Shown one piece after another: positions 39,009-46,883 of a DNA stretch of 64,000 bases. Every line of letters begins with the position of its first letter. Position 1 is the first letter of the stretch. The translations under genes and the position numbers were made by a program. The notes under the pieces are model-generated. The model was not told where the DNA came from, made no database searches, and was given only the letters and a program-made list of their open reading frames with translations. The DNA lies in contig NZ_FNRO01000002.1 of assembly GCF_900107745.1 (NCBI RefSeq), positions 310,001-374,000 on the forward strand, given 5' to 3'. Origin of the DNA: Variovorax sp. YR216 (GTDB lineage: Bacteria; Pseudomonadota; Gammaproteobacteria; Burkholderiales; Burkholderiaceae_C).

Positions 39009-39048
39009 TCAGTCCGTGTTCAGTCGCTCGAAGTAGATTGCCCGGATG
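39009..39048 (+). promoter_or_regulatory. Conserved upstream element of the hydrolase-ACP2-ketosynthase operon
   Basis: It starts TCAGTCCGTGTTCAG and continues GCTCGAAGTAGATT, ending in GATG. About 34 of 40 bases equal the element before ACP copy 1. It lies 141 bases upstream of the hydrolase start. The rest of the 38923-39189 gap holds nothing recognised. Confidence 0.5.
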
Positions 39049-39189
39049 ATCCGTCCTAGCCAGCTATTGAACGCGGTCGCAGGGTGTGTTGCGACGTCAT
39101 CGAACAGATCGCACCTGATCTGCGCCTGACTCCGGACAGGACGCGAATGCTGAGCGCAATGCATCTTCGGTTGAGTTGAGAGTCTTCCC

Positions 39190-40032
39190 GTGACCGCGCG
39201 TCTTTCTCCTGTCGACGTTCTTCGTGTCGACCCTTCCGTTTCACGTCGGACCGCCGTGGTGTTGCTGCACGGCCTGTGCAGCACGCCCGATGAGCTGTTG
39301 TCGATCGCTGTCGGCCTGCGCGGCGCAGGCTATTCCGTGCACGCGCTGACCGTCGATGGCTATTCTTTCGAGCCCTCGGCACCGTCGCGGCACGCCACAT
39401 CCTGGCGTCAGTGGGTCGATGCGGTCGAGAGCTGCGTCGATGGTCTGCGCGCGAAGCACGACCGAGTCATGCTCATCGGCATATCGGCCGGCTCTGCGCT
39501 GGCCCTTGCCGCCGCGATGCGCTGCGGCGCGCGCATCGATGCGCTGGTCCTGATGTCCACCACGCTGCGCTTCGACGGCTGGGCCATCCCGCGCCGCCAC
39601 AAGCTCCTGCCGCTGGCCCTGTACACCCCGCTCGGACGCTTCTGGCGCTATCGGGAACGCGCGCCCTATGGTGTCAAGAACGAGCGCGTGCGCCACTGGA
39701 TCGAGCGTGAGCTGCGCCAGCGCAAGGTCTCGCGCGCGGGCGCCGCGGTCATCGGCATCTCGCACCTGCGAGAACACGACCGCCTGATTCGGCATGTGCG
39801 CGGCAGACTGAACCAGGTCACCTGTCCCCGGGTGCTTGCCATTCACGCGAAGGAGGATGAGGTGGCGAGTGTCGCCAACCTGGATCTGCTGCGACAGGGG
39901 CTGCGCGGATGCGCGCTGCAGACCGTGGTGGTGGACAACAGCTATCACATGATCACCATCGACAACGATCGCCAGCAGGTGCTGCGCGAAACGCTCGAGT
40001 TTGCCGCTGCGGTCTCGCACCGCGTTGCTTGA
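39190..40032 (+). CDS. Alpha/beta hydrolase (esterase/lipase type)
   Basis: This is a 280-residue cytoplasmic hydrolase. It has the oxyanion region VVLLHGLCSTPDEL, the nucleophile elbow GISAGS (Ser99), a likely acid D223 in HAKEDEVAS, and H253 in VDNSYHMIT. The layout is like monoacylglycerol lipases and carboxylesterases. The start is GTG at 39190. It opens an operon with ACP copy 2 (39 bases on) and a ketosynthase, so it may act as a thioesterase or deacylase on the ACP-bound product. Confidence 0.85.
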   Translation: MTARLSPVDVLRVDPSVSRRTAVVLLHGLCSTPDELLSIAVGLRGAGYSVHALTVDGYSFEPSAPSRHATSWRQWVDAVESCVDGLRAKHDRVMLIGISAGSALALAAAMRCGARIDALVLMSTTLRFDGWAIPRRHKLLPLALYTPLGRFWRYRERAPYGVKNERVRHWIERELRQRKVSRAGAAVIGISHLREHDRLIRHVRGRLNQVTCPRVLAIHAKEDEVASVANLDLLRQGLRGCALQTVVVDNSYHMITIDNDRQQVLRETLEFAAAVSHRVA

Positions 40033-40071
40033 AGACGTCGAGGCGAAGGCCCGCCGTCCGGAGATTCCGCC

Positions 40072-40332
40072 ATGAGTTCACCCACTTTCGAAACCATTTC
40101 CACCATCCTCGAGAACGACTTCCAGGTCGCCCGCGCCGACATCCAGCCCGATCGGCCGCTGGTCGAGCTCGGTCTCGATTCGCTTGCCTTGATGGAGTTC
40201 GTGTTTGCCGTCGAGGATGCATTCCATCTGCGCATTCCCGAAGACAAGCTTGACCCGCGCGAAGCCGGCATCACGCTGCGGCGTATGTGCGAGGTGATCG
40301 AACAGGCGCCGCCCCAGGCGATGGCGACTTGA
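40072..40332 (+). CDS. Acyl carrier protein, copy 2
   Basis: This 86-residue ACP has the same GLDSLALMEFVFAVED site as copy 1; the Ser at about 37 carries the phosphopantetheine arm. GGAG lies nine bases before the ATG. Its stop overlaps the start of the ketosynthase (TTGA), so the pair is translationally coupled. The coupling points to this ACP as the ketosynthase partner. Confidence 0.9.
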   Translation: MSSPTFETISTILENDFQVARADIQPDRPLVELGLDSLALMEFVFAVEDAFHLRIPEDKLDPREAGITLRRMCEVIEQAPPQAMAT

Positions 40333-41552
40333 GTTCGCTGGTCTGCGTCAGCGGCGTGGGGTTGGTTTCGCCCCTCGGCCACACGCTGGCTGCATTCGAC
40401 GAGGCCCTGTTCGCGGGTCGTTCCGCCGTCGTCGCGCGGACCCTCGAGATGGAGGGGCTCGAGCCGATGTCGTTGCCCCTCGCGCCTTGCGCGTTCGACG
40501 ACTCGGAGCGCAGCGTCTCGCGTCTGCCGCTCGACCGCGGGACGGCCATGGCGCTGGCGGCAGCGCGCGATGCCTATGCGCAGGCCGGACTGGCAGAGAC
40601 GCCGCCGGCGGATGAGCGTCTCGGCATCTACTGGGGCAGCGGCATGGCCGGCATTGCCACCTACGACGACAGCGCGCGAACGCTCTACGTCGAGCGTCGC
40701 AGGGTTCGTCCCACGGCTGTGTTGAGCGCCATGCCGAATGCCGCGGCGGCAGAGCTCAGCCTGCGTTTTCGCGCACGCGGTGCGTCGCTGACCTATGCGT
40801 GCGCGTGTGCGTCGTCGGCCGTTGCCATTGGCGAGGCGATGCGCGCGATCCGTGCCGGCTGGATCGACGTCGCCATCGTCGGCGGCCATGAGGCCATGCT
40901 CACGCCGGGCACGCTTGCGGGCTGGCATGCCATGCGTGTGCTGGCGACCCCGCCGGCCGACGATCCGGCCAGCGCCTGCCGGCCGTTCTCGGCCGACCGG
41001 AGCGGCTTCGCCATGGGGGAGGGCGCTGCGGCGCTGGTGATCGAATCGGAGGCCCATGCGAAAGCGCGCGGCGTCGGCGTCGATCTCGTGCTGGCCGGCT
41101 ATGCCACCAACAGCGACAGCACCCACATGACCAATCCTGACCCGTCCGGTCAGGCGCGTGCGATGCGCGCCGCCCTGGCGGACGCCGGGCTCTCGCCCGC
41201 CGATATCGGCCACATCAATGCACACGGCACCGCAACCGCAGCGGGTGACGCGGCCGAGGCGGCGTCGATCCACGATGTGTTCGGCGACGACGCGCCGGTC
41301 AGCGCGACCAAGGCGATCCACGGCCACCTGCTGGGCGGCGGCGGCGCGCTCGAACTCGTCGCGACCCTGAGAGCGCTGGTGCACCGCCGGCTGCCGCCGA
41401 CCGCACATCTGCGCCAACCCGATCCGGCTTTCTCGATCGATGTCGTGCGTGGCGAGGCGCGCAGCGCGCCCGGCCTGCGCTGGGCTGTGTCGAACTCTTT
41501 TGCATTCGGCGGTACCAACGCCGTGTTGGTCGCCGGGCGTAGCGGGGGCTGA
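40329..41552 (+). CDS. Beta-ketoacyl-ACP synthase (KAS II-like)
   Basis: This 407-residue condensing enzyme has the full Cys-His-His triad. C160 lies in YACACASSAVAIGEA, H299 in NAHGTATAAGD, and H333 in ATKAIHGHLLGG, with K328 beside it. GFAMGEGAAALVIE and SNSFAFGGTNAVLV are family blocks. It would elongate an acyl chain on the adjacent ACP. The best start is TTG at 40329, overlapping the ACP stop. No ketoreductase, dehydratase or acyltransferase domain lies beside it, so it must borrow partners or make only one condensation. Confidence 0.9.
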   Translation: MSSLVCVSGVGLVSPLGHTLAAFDEALFAGRSAVVARTLEMEGLEPMSLPLAPCAFDDSERSVSRLPLDRGTAMALAAARDAYAQAGLAETPPADERLGIYWGSGMAGIATYDDSARTLYVERRRVRPTAVLSAMPNAAAAELSLRFRARGASLTYACACASSAVAIGEAMRAIRAGWIDVAIVGGHEAMLTPGTLAGWHAMRVLATPPADDPASACRPFSADRSGFAMGEGAAALVIESEAHAKARGVGVDLVLAGYATNSDSTHMTNPDPSGQARAMRAALADAGLSPADIGHINAHGTATAAGDAAEAASIHDVFGDDAPVSATKAIHGHLLGGGGALELVATLRALVHRRLPPTAHLRQPDPAFSIDVVRGEARSAPGLRWAVSNSFAFGGTNAVLVAGRSGG

Positions 41553-41769
41553 CCGCGCGCTTGCGGGCCACGCGGCGATCAGCGACAAAGCTCGCCGAAC
41601 CAGCGAGATCCCTCAGCGCCGATTCCGTTCGTCGCCCAGCTTGCCCCTTCGCCGCCCCGGTCGCTCGACCGGCTCGCTGCGTTCCGGCAGCGCTCGCGCT
41701 GCCATCCGACGGGACTCCGTCACCGGAGGCGTCGCAACCTCGTCGAGCCCAACGGCTCCGCTAACACAA
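41553..41769. other. Hairpin-rich non-coding stretch
   Basis: No gene is seen here. Two perfect stem-loops stand close together: CCGGTCGCTCGACCGG (41657-41672) and GGCAGCGCTCGCGCTGCC (41686-41703). Weaker inverted repeats follow. It may be a terminator region for the ketosynthase operon, a repeat element or a structured RNA. Confidence 0.45.
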
Positions 41770-41892
41770 CCAGGGGAATGGCAGGAATGCGCTGGCCACG
41801 AGCACCGAGAACACGTTGCCGAAATTGGAACTGGCCGTCATGCGGATGTACTTGAGCATGTTGCTGAAGGTCTTGCGGCCTTCGATCACGCC
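41770..41892 (-). pseudogene. Fragment of a magnesium-type P-type ATPase (internal part)
   Basis: The minus strand reads [20 protein letters not shown], then [19 protein letters not shown], before running into a stop. This is the conserved segment after the P-domain of MgtA/MgtB magnesium-import ATPases. Only about 41 codons remain, with no start and no downstream membrane part. It is a gene remnant. Confidence 0.82.
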
Positions 41893-41895
41893 TTT

Positions 41896-41975
41896 TGGTT
41901 GCCATCCTGGCCGGCTACGCCGGCCTCACCTCGGTCATGAAACGCTTCTACATTCGCCGCTTCGGCTGGCAGTGA
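41896..41975 (+). pseudogene. Fragment of a magnesium-type P-type ATPase (C-terminal end)
   Basis: The plus strand reads [20 protein letters not shown] plus RFGWQ and a stop. It resembles the last helix and tail of MgtA/MgtB-type ATPases. It abuts the internal fragment but lies on the opposite strand, so an inversion or double deletion broke the gene. It ends 31 bases before the MgtC-like gene, the usual neighbour of such ATPases. Confidence 0.65.
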
Positions 41976-42006
41976 AGCGCAACGGCAACGCAGGAGAACG
42001 AGAACC

Positions 42007-42723
42007 ATGGAATTTCTGGACAAGACGAATCTGACTTCGCTCGTCAGCACCTTCATCAGTCTCGCGACGGCCTTCATCCTGGGCGGACTGATCGGATTCG
42101 AGCGCCAGGTCCGCCAGCGCACGGCCGGCCTTCGCACCAACACGCTGGTGGCGGTGGGCGCAGCGGCCTTCGTGGCGATGGCCGCGCGCGTGGGCGGCCA
42201 CGACGGCGCGGTTCGCGTGGTCGCCTATGTCGTCTCGGGCATCGGCTTCCTCGGTGCGGGGGCGATCATGAAAGAAGGCGCGAACGTGACAGGCCTGAAT
42301 ACGGCCGCGACGCTCTGGGGTTCGGCCGCGGTCGGTGCATGCGCCGGCCTGGGACTGATCGGCGAGGCGTTGCTCACGGCGCTGTTCGTGCTGGCCAGCA
42401 ATACCTTGCTGCGCCCCGTGGTCAATCGCATCAACCGTGCGCCCGTGCAGGAAGAGTTCAGCGAAGCCACGTACGTGGTCTATGTGATCTGCCATCGCGA
42501 AAGCCAGGCGGAGGTCCACGAGAAGCTGATCGGGTTGCTCGACGCGGCGAGCTACCCGGTCCGCGATGTGGACCAGCACCCGTTCGGACAGAACGACGCC
42601 GAGATCGAAGCGACGCTCTATGCAACCGCCGTCGAGGCGCCGGAACTGGATCGGGTCATGGCCCTGCTCGAAGCCGAGCCCGGCGTCTTGCAGGCATTCT
42701 GGAGCGCGCGGTCGGAGGACTGA
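42007..42723 (+). CDS. MgtC/SapB family membrane protein
   Basis: This 238-residue inner-membrane protein has an N-terminal MgtC domain with four to five hydrophobic segments. It carries GGLIGFERQVRQRTAGLRTN, GIGFLGAGAIMKEGANVTGL and NTAATLWGSAAVGACAGLG, the conserved family blocks. A cytoplasmic C-terminal domain (about 155-238) follows. MgtC proteins help growth in low magnesium and modulate ATP synthase. The broken magnesium ATPase just upstream suggests a former mgtA/B-mgtC unit. CAGGAG precedes the ATG. Confidence 0.92.
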   Translation: MEFLDKTNLTSLVSTFISLATAFILGGLIGFERQVRQRTAGLRTNTLVAVGAAAFVAMAARVGGHDGAVRVVAYVVSGIGFLGAGAIMKEGANVTGLNTAATLWGSAAVGACAGLGLIGEALLTALFVLASNTLLRPVVNRINRAPVQEEFSEATYVVYVICHRESQAEVHEKLIGLLDAASYPVRDVDQHPFGQNDAEIEATLYATAVEAPELDRVMALLEAEPGVLQAFWSARSED

Positions 42724-42735
42724 GGCGCGCAGATT

Positions 42736-42978
42736 TCAGAAGGTGGGCGAGTCCGCATCCGCAGGCTTGGAGGCGAGCGCCGCTTCCTCTCTCGAGAACA
42801 GGTCGCCGAAGTAGGCGGCGGGGCCCCCCGCGATCGGGTTCGCTTCCGTCCGCACCAAGTGTCCGGCCATACCGCTGTCCGACGTTCTCGACTGGATGGT
42901 CGCGCTCTGCGGGTGACACGCGGAAATCACGATCACCAGGGCTGCAAAGACGATGGGGCGAAATGCACGAGGGCACAT
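42736..42978 (-). CDS. Small lipoprotein (80 residues)
   Basis: The start ATG at 42978 lies seven bases after AAGGAG. The signal MCPRAFRPIVFAALVIVISAC ends with a lipobox (ISAC). The mature part of about 60 residues is polar, with GGPAAYFGDLFSREEAALAS near the end. No family was recognised. It converges on the MgtC-like gene with 12 bases between stops. Confidence 0.6.
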   Translation of the reverse strand: MCPRAFRPIVFAALVIVISACHPQSATIQSRTSDSGMAGHLVRTEANPIAGGPAAYFGDLFSREEAALASKPADADSPTF

Positions 42979-43218
42979 GATGAGCTCCTTCACGCGAAAC
43001 GCCGGTTCGGCGAACTTTCGCCCCGAGCCGTCTTCGCGTTGGACACAGCGTAGGCATTTGCCGCGCGATTGACATCCTCGGAACAGATGACTTGGGAACG
43101 CCCGAACGTCATTGACTCAGAGGGGCACTCCTGGAGGGAACGCGCGATTGTGTCCGGTGCGGTCGCCGGGCGCATGCCATCCGTTCTCGGGGTAACGCCT
43201 GATGCTGCCCCGATTATC

Positions 43219-43236
43219 TTGGTTGCCTAATTAAAT
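43219..43236 (+). promoter_or_regulatory. Candidate MarR operator before the solute-binding protein gene
   Basis: TTGGTTGCCTAATTAAAT at this place equals the site at 44995-45012 in 15 of 18 bases. It is one of the few AT-rich spots in the area. It lies 30 bases upstream of the gene start. The remaining bases of 42979-43266 hold nothing else recognised. Confidence 0.55.
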
Positions 43237-43266
43237 GAATTCGGCCGATTCGAGGAACAGGACATC

Positions 43267-44451
43267 ATGATCTCCAGGAAATTCAAGGCGCATGCCTTCG
43301 CGGTCGCACTCATGGCGGCGGCGGTCGTGGCATCCGGACCGGCCGCTGCGGCGGATCCGATCAAGATCGGGCTGGTCTTGCCGGTGACGGGGCCGTTTGC
43401 CTACATGGGCCGCCAGGTCGAGGCCGGGGCATCGCTGTACCTGGCGGAGCACGGCGACACCGTCGCGGGCCGCAAGGTGGAGATCGTGATCAAGGACGAC
43501 GCAGGCGTGCCTGCGACCACCAAGAGACTGGCGCAGGAACTCGTACTGAACGACAAGGTCGCTGTTCTGGCCGGCTTCGGCCTGACGCCGCAGGCCTTCG
43601 CCGCCGCGCCCATCGCCACCCAGAGCAAGACGCCGATGGTCGTCATGCAGGCGGCGACGTCCTCGGTGACCGAGAAGTCTCCCTACATCGTGCGCACCAG
43701 CATGACGCTGCCGCAGGTGACCGGCGGGGTGGCCGATTGGGCAGCCAACAACAAGATCAGGAAGGTCGTGTCGCTGGTGTCGGATTTCGCCCCGGGCGTC
43801 GATGCCGAAACCACCTTCAAGGAACAGTTCGTCGCGAAAGGCGGCCAGATCGTCGAGGCCTTGCGGATGCCCATGATCACGAACGACTTCTCGCCGTACC
43901 TGCAGCGCGCGAGAGACGCCAATCCGGATGCGATCTTCCTGTTCCTTCCTGCCGGGGACTCGGCGGCCATCTTCATGAAGCAGTTCGCGGAACGCGGCAT
44001 GGACAAGGCTGGGATCAAGCTGATCGGGACCGGCGACATCGTGGATGACGACGTGCTCGGGCAGATGGGCGACGTGGCGCTGGGGACGATCACCTCGCAC
44101 CACTATTCCGCCGCGCATCCTTCCGCGGCGAACAAGAAGTTCGTCGAGGGGATCGAGAAAGCCAACAAGGGCATGCGGCCCAGCTTCATGGCGGTCGGCG
44201 GCTACGACGGCATGCGCGTCATCATGGAAGGCCTGAAGGCCACGAACGGGGCCGGCGGAGAAGCCCTGGTCAACGCGATGAAGGGGCAGCAGTTCGAAAG
44301 CCCGCGAGGTCCCGTGCTGATCGATCCGCAGACGCGCGACATTGTCCAGGACGTCTACATCCGCAAGGTCGAGCGCGTCGGGGGCAAGCTGTACAACGTC
44401 GAGTTCGACGTCCAGAAGGCCGTGAAGGATCCGGGAAAAGCCAAGCAGTGA
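43267..44451 (+). CDS. Branched-chain amino acid-type ABC substrate-binding protein
   Basis: This 394-residue periplasmic binding protein is of the LivK type. The signal peptide spans about 1-28 (ending SGPAAAA-DP). The mature part begins IKIGLVLPVTGPFAYMGRQV and has DDAGVPATTKRLAQELVLND and RDANPDAIFLFLPAGDSAAI. Permease and ATPase genes are not adjacent, so it is an orphan receptor. Its neighbours, a MarR regulator and an aromatic monooxygenase, suggest an aromatic or related acid as ligand. AGGA precedes the ATG. Confidence 0.9.
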   Translation: MISRKFKAHAFAVALMAAAVVASGPAAAADPIKIGLVLPVTGPFAYMGRQVEAGASLYLAEHGDTVAGRKVEIVIKDDAGVPATTKRLAQELVLNDKVAVLAGFGLTPQAFAAAPIATQSKTPMVVMQAATSSVTEKSPYIVRTSMTLPQVTGGVADWAANNKIRKVVSLVSDFAPGVDAETTFKEQFVAKGGQIVEALRMPMITNDFSPYLQRARDANPDAIFLFLPAGDSAAIFMKQFAERGMDKAGIKLIGTGDIVDDDVLGQMGDVALGTITSHHYSAAHPSAANKKFVEGIEKANKGMRPSFMAVGGYDGMRVIMEGLKATNGAGGEALVNAMKGQQFESPRGPVLIDPQTRDIVQDVYIRKVERVGGKLYNVEFDVQKAVKDPGKAKQ

Positions 44452-44473
44452 ATGAAGGTGGAGGGACCCGGGC

Positions 44474-44917
44474 CTACGCGTCCTGCTCGGGGCCTTGTCC
44501 ATACCGGCGCATCGCGTTCAGCAGGACCGACAGGTTCCGTACGCCCACTTCGCTGGCGAGTTCCGACTCCGCGATGGCCACGGCCCGGCCGAATGCGGCG
44601 AGCCACTTTCGTCCCCACGGCGTGAAGCGCACGATGCGCACGCGCTTGTCGGATGGGTCCTCCACGCGCTCGACCAGTCCCATCGCTGCGCATTGATCGA
44701 CGAGTTCCGTCATGGCGGCGCTGGTCATGGCGGCTCGCCGCGCCAGTTCGGTGATGCGGGTGCCACCGAGGTCCAGGTGCCGCGTGAAGTTCACGTGCGA
44801 GCGGCGCGTCTGCGTGTAGCCGCTGTCCGCCATGAGCGCCAGCACGCGGTCCTCGAAGCGACGCAAGGCGTTGCTCAGGATCCTGCCGGCGTTCCTGGTG
44901 CGCCAACTTTCATCCAA
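44474..44917 (-). CDS. MarR family transcriptional regulator
   Basis: This 147-residue winged-helix repressor has LGGTRITELARRAAMTSAAM then TELVDQCAAMGLVERVEDPS and DKRVRIVRFTPWGR, the recognition helix and wing of MarR proteins. It stands between the binding-protein gene (convergent) and the monooxygenase gene (divergent). Similar 18-base sites precede both of these genes, so it probably controls both in response to an aromatic ligand. Confidence 0.88.
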   Translation of the reverse strand: MDESWRTRNAGRILSNALRRFEDRVLALMADSGYTQTRRSHVNFTRHLDLGGTRITELARRAAMTSAAMTELVDQCAAMGLVERVEDPSDKRVRIVRFTPWGRKWLAAFGRAVAIAESELASEVGVRNLSVLLNAMRRYGQGPEQDA

Positions 44918-44994
44918 GACTTGCTCCCTTCATGGCATGGCTGGGTGGTTCGGTGTTTATACCTGCCGTGGGCGCTGGCGTCCAACAAGATAGT

Positions 44995-45012
44995 TTGGTA
45001 ACCTAAATAAAT
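44995..45012 (+). promoter_or_regulatory. Candidate MarR operator before the monooxygenase gene
   Basis: TTGGTAACCTAAATAAAT contains the near-palindrome TTTGGT-A-ACCTAA (one base upstream included) and matches the site at 43219-43236 in 15 of 18 bases. It lies 27 bases before the monooxygenase ATG, within the 121-base gap between the divergent genes. Confidence 0.6.
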
Positions 45013-45038
45013 TCCACATCGCTCCGACGTGATGGCCC

Positions 45039-46733
45039 ATGACCGCCAGCGCCCGATCCACCTTGACTGAATCCTCCGTGCTCGAGACGGACGTGCTGAT
45101 TGCCGGCGGCGGTCCGTGCGGCCTGATGCTCGCGAACGAGCTGGGCCGTCGCGGCATCCGCTGCCTGTTGGTCGATGCCAAGCCGGGCACGGCCTTCAAC
45201 CCGCAGGCCAACGCGACGCAGGCGCGCACCATGGAGCATTTCCGCCGGCTGGGCTTCGCGCACGAGATTCGCGCGCAGGGGCTGCCGTCGGACCACCCGA
45301 CGGACATTGCCTACTTCACCCGCTACGCCGGGCACGAGCTCGCCCGCATCAGCCTGCCCACCGCAGCCGAGGCGATCGTCAAGGTCAAGGCCATGACCGG
45401 CTCCTGGAGCGCAGCCGAACTGCCGCATCGCGTCTCGCAGAAGTTCGTCGAGCAGACCCTGCGCCGCCATGCAGAGGCCTGGCCGAGCATTGACGTGCGC
45501 TACGGCTGGCGGCTCGAACGCTTCGACGACAACGGATCGTCGGTCACTGCCACCATCAGCACCAGCGCGGGTGGCGCAGCGCAGGAGGTGCGGGCCCGGT
45601 TCCTGGTCGGCGCCGATGGCGCGCGCAGCTTCGTGCGCCAGCGGCTGGGCATCGAGTGGGGCGGCGTGACCGGCATCCAGCGCGAGTTCATGGGCGGCAA
45701 GATGTTTGCCGTCTACCTGCGGGCGCCGCGGTTCCTGTCGGTCTTGCGCCATCCGAAGGCGTGGATGTACGTCGCGGTCAATCACGAGCGGCGCGCTTTC
45801 ATGGCCTCGGTGGACGGCAAGTCCGAATACGCGTTCCATGCCGCGCTGCGCGCCGGCGAGGATGCCGACGGCTGGACCGAGGCCGATGCGCGCCGGGTCT
45901 TCGCCGAGGCCGTCGGCGCCGAGGTGCCGATCGAGATCCTGTCGATGGGAACCTGGCTGGCGGGGCATGCCCTGGTGGCCCGGCGGTTCCAGCGAGGTCG
46001 CGTCTTCATCGCCGGCGACGCCGCCCACTTGTTCACGCCCACCGGCGGCCTCGGCTACAACACCGCGGTCGAGGATGCAGTGAATCTTGGATGGAAGCTG
46101 GCCAGCGTCGTGCGCGGCAAGGCGCCGCTCGCGCTGCTGGACAGCTACGAGGCCGAGCGCAAACCGCTGGCGGAGCGAAATACCGGCTACGCGCGCCGCT
46201 TCGCCGATTCCGTGGGGTTGTTCGCGGCCAGGCCCGAACTGGACGAAGATTCCTTGCGCGGCGAGGCCGAGCGTGCGTCCGCTTCGCGCTACCTCAACGA
46301 GCACGCCCGCCTCGAATTCAACATCCCCGGCGTGACCTTTGGGGTGCGCTACGACGGCTCGCCCCTCATCGTCGCGGACGGCGCACCGCTGCCGCCGGAC
46401 GAGCCGAACAACTACGTCCCGACGGCCAGCCCTGGTGGCCGACCGCCCCACGCCTGGCTGGACGATGGGCGTTCGTTGTTCGACCTGTTCCATGTGGAGT
46501 GGACGCTGCTCGCGTTGGGTCCCGATGCCCCCGCCACCGGACCCTTCGAAGCCGCCGCGCGCGCCTCGGGCACCGACCTGCGCGTGGTGCGCCTGCCCGA
46601 GCCGGCTCTTCGGGCGCTCTACGAGGCGCCACTCGCCTTGATCCGTCCGGACCAGATCGTCGCCTGGCGCGGCGCCGACGCGCACGACGCCGAGCGCGTG
46701 CTGGCTCGCGTCACCGGTCGCCAAGCTCACTGA
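45039..46733 (+). CDS. FAD-dependent aromatic monooxygenase
   Basis: This 564-residue flavoprotein is of the p-hydroxybenzoate hydroxylase class. The FAD dinucleotide fold is at DVLIAGGGPCGLMLANELGR (about 19-38), the DG motif at VGADGARSFVRQRLG, and the GD motif at FIAGDAAHLFTPTGGLGYNT. A thioredoxin-like C-terminal part (about 440-560) fits the phenol-hydroxylase/MhpA-like branch. It would add one oxygen to an aromatic ring using NAD(P)H. The start ATG has no strong ribosome site. It diverges from the MarR gene. Confidence 0.9.
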   Translation: MTASARSTLTESSVLETDVLIAGGGPCGLMLANELGRRGIRCLLVDAKPGTAFNPQANATQARTMEHFRRLGFAHEIRAQGLPSDHPTDIAYFTRYAGHELARISLPTAAEAIVKVKAMTGSWSAAELPHRVSQKFVEQTLRRHAEAWPSIDVRYGWRLERFDDNGSSVTATISTSAGGAAQEVRARFLVGADGARSFVRQRLGIEWGGVTGIQREFMGGKMFAVYLRAPRFLSVLRHPKAWMYVAVNHERRAFMASVDGKSEYAFHAALRAGEDADGWTEADARRVFAEAVGAEVPIEILSMGTWLAGHALVARRFQRGRVFIAGDAAHLFTPTGGLGYNTAVEDAVNLGWKLASVVRGKAPLALLDSYEAERKPLAERNTGYARRFADSVGLFAARPELDEDSLRGEAERASASRYLNEHARLEFNIPGVTFGVRYDGSPLIVADGAPLPPDEPNNYVPTASPGGRPPHAWLDDGRSLFDLFHVEWTLLALGPDAPATGPFEAAARASGTDLRVVRLPEPALRALYEAPLALIRPDQIVAWRGADAHDAERVLARVTGRQAH

Positions 46734-46742
46734 GGCGCGATG

Positions 46743-46759
46743 CCGGCGGGCTCCGCCGG
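46743..46759 (+). terminator. Hairpin after the monooxygenase gene
   Basis: CCGGCGGGCTCCGCCGG forms a perfect seven-base-pair stem with a three-base loop, ten bases after the stop. No run of T follows, so termination may depend on Rho. Confidence 0.45.
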
Positions 46760-46883
46760 TTGCCACCGTCTCTTCCCCACCCAAGTGGCATGAGGGAAAT
46801 CTGCCGGCGCTAATTCTCAGCTCAGAAATGTGCGCGCATCATCGCGGGCGTTCTGGCGCGCCAACAAGAAGCGGGGGTGCATC

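Noticed and set aside
43069..43098. TTGACA as a sigma-70 promoter in the gap before the solute-binding protein gene
   Set aside because: No TATAAT-like box follows at 16-18 bases.
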